From: JBFXAN01 sp050184225
GTDB lineage: Bacteria > Chloroflexota > Dehalococcoidia > CAUJGQ01
Assembly: GCA_050184225.1 (NCBI GenBank)
Contig: JBFXAN010000113.1
Location: 1 to 20,835 of the forward strand
DNA length: 20,835 nucleotides
Reading direction: 5' to 3'
Numbering within the stretch: position 1 is the first letter of the stretch; every line of letters begins with the position of its first letter. Below, one piece after another: positions 20,572 through 20,835 of the stretch. A model generated the notes under the pieces. That model was given only the letters and a program-made list of their open reading frames with translations. It searched no databases and had not been told where the DNA came from. The translations under genes were made by a program, and so were the position numbers.

Positions 20572-20835
20572 CTAGGGTGGGTGGCGGAGGGCAGCGCGGG
20601 CGGCGGCGATGCGGCGGTAGTAGGTGCGGAGGGAGATACCCTCGGCGCGGAGGATCTGGGGGATCGGCTCGCGGGCGGCGCGGCGGAGGAAAGTGCCGAG
20701 GGCGGCGGCGAGGGCGGTCGCGTAGGTTTCGGGCATGTCGTAGACACAGTGGACGATCGGGCATCTGAGGCAGTGGGGCCAGATGGGGCAGCCGTCGTCG
20801 GGCCAGTCGCCGGTGCCGTGGTCAATCTGGTCCAG
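20572..20835 (-). CDS. Cys-cluster/helix-turn-helix protein, C-terminal 87 residues (partial at right edge)
   Basis: A minus-strand frame is open from the right edge to a TAG at 20572-20574. It encodes 87 residues with no start in the window, so the N-terminus is missing. After DWPDDG comes a cysteine cluster C-P-x4-C-L-x-C-P-x3-C-x-YD (Cys16, 22, 25 and 30 of the visible part), which could bind zinc or an iron-sulfur cluster. The C-terminal half is helical with a helix-turn-helix pattern (IPQILRAEGISLRTYYRRIAAARAAL). The combination suggests a DNA-binding protein. I associate similar Cys-cluster/HTH proteins with Chloroflexota, where they are uncharacterised; this is from memory and not a search. 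Other frames here give only Pro/Arg-rich nonsense, which supports this frame. Confidence 0.72.
   Translation of the reverse strand: MDQIDHGTGDWPDDGCPIWPHCLRCPIVHCVYDMPETYATALAAALGTFLRRAAREPIPQILRAEGISLRTYYRRIAAARAALRHPP

Noticed and set aside
20226..20825. Pro/Ser-rich minus-strand open frame at the right edge
   Set aside because: It is low-complexity nonsense crossing the hairpin; the neighbouring frame carries the Cys cluster and HTH.

Overview
The window is high-GC bacterial DNA (roughly two thirds G+C by eye) packed with short operons. Gene content and style suggest a member of the Chloroflexota, perhaps class Thermomicrobia. The clues are a GatD-type amidotransferase, multi-GAF NarL-class kinases, GTG/TTG starts, signs of leaderless promoters, and a Cys-cluster/HTH protein of a kind I associate with that group. 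This placement is inference; no rRNA, tRNA or marker gene is present to fix it. No CRISPR array, tRNA, rRNA or insertion sequence was seen.

Layout: (a) 1-211, a 51-residue Asn/Gln-rich protein on the minus strand with a strong Shine-Dalgarno and its own hairpin terminator. (b) 451-1820, a short-chain dehydrogenase/reductase and a DNA-3-methyladenine glycosylase I. (c) 1880-6626, a signalling block: a cytoplasmic histidine kinase with four tandem GAF domains and its NarL/LuxR response regulator on the minus strand, then, divergently, a receiver-only protein and a DUF3105 lipoprotein. (d) 6801-10664, an ABC ATPase and a large FtsX/MacB-type permease, ended by a 12-bp stem-loop. (e) 10821-11796, a winged-helix regulator overlapping a six-helix membrane protein (minus). 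(f) 11890-13852, a plus-strand operon of GatD-like glutamine amidotransferase, membrane-anchored TlpA-like thioredoxin and a four-helix membrane protein with a His cluster. (g) 14015-16915, a small acidic protein, a secreted protein ending in a lamin-tail-like domain, and a lipoprotein with a long Pro-rich tail. (h) about 16912-17843, a lower-GC island (about 50-60% in the lines I counted) on the minus strand with a candidate orphan toxin and a small acidic, immunity-like protein. (i) 17968-20476, an operon of a second SDR, a divergent QueA-family protein and an unknown protein. (j) 20572 to the right edge, the C-terminal part of a Cys-cluster/HTH protein (minus).

Regions c, d and f are cell-envelope and signalling functions typical of a chromosomal backbone. 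Region h is the most accessory-looking part and the best candidate for something undescribed: it has the composition, gene sizes and order of a displaced polymorphic-toxin C-terminus plus immunity cassette, inserted beside a housekeeping-like operon. The small Asn/Gln-rich protein at the left edge and the Cys-cluster/HTH protein at the right edge are the other uncharacterised items most worth following.
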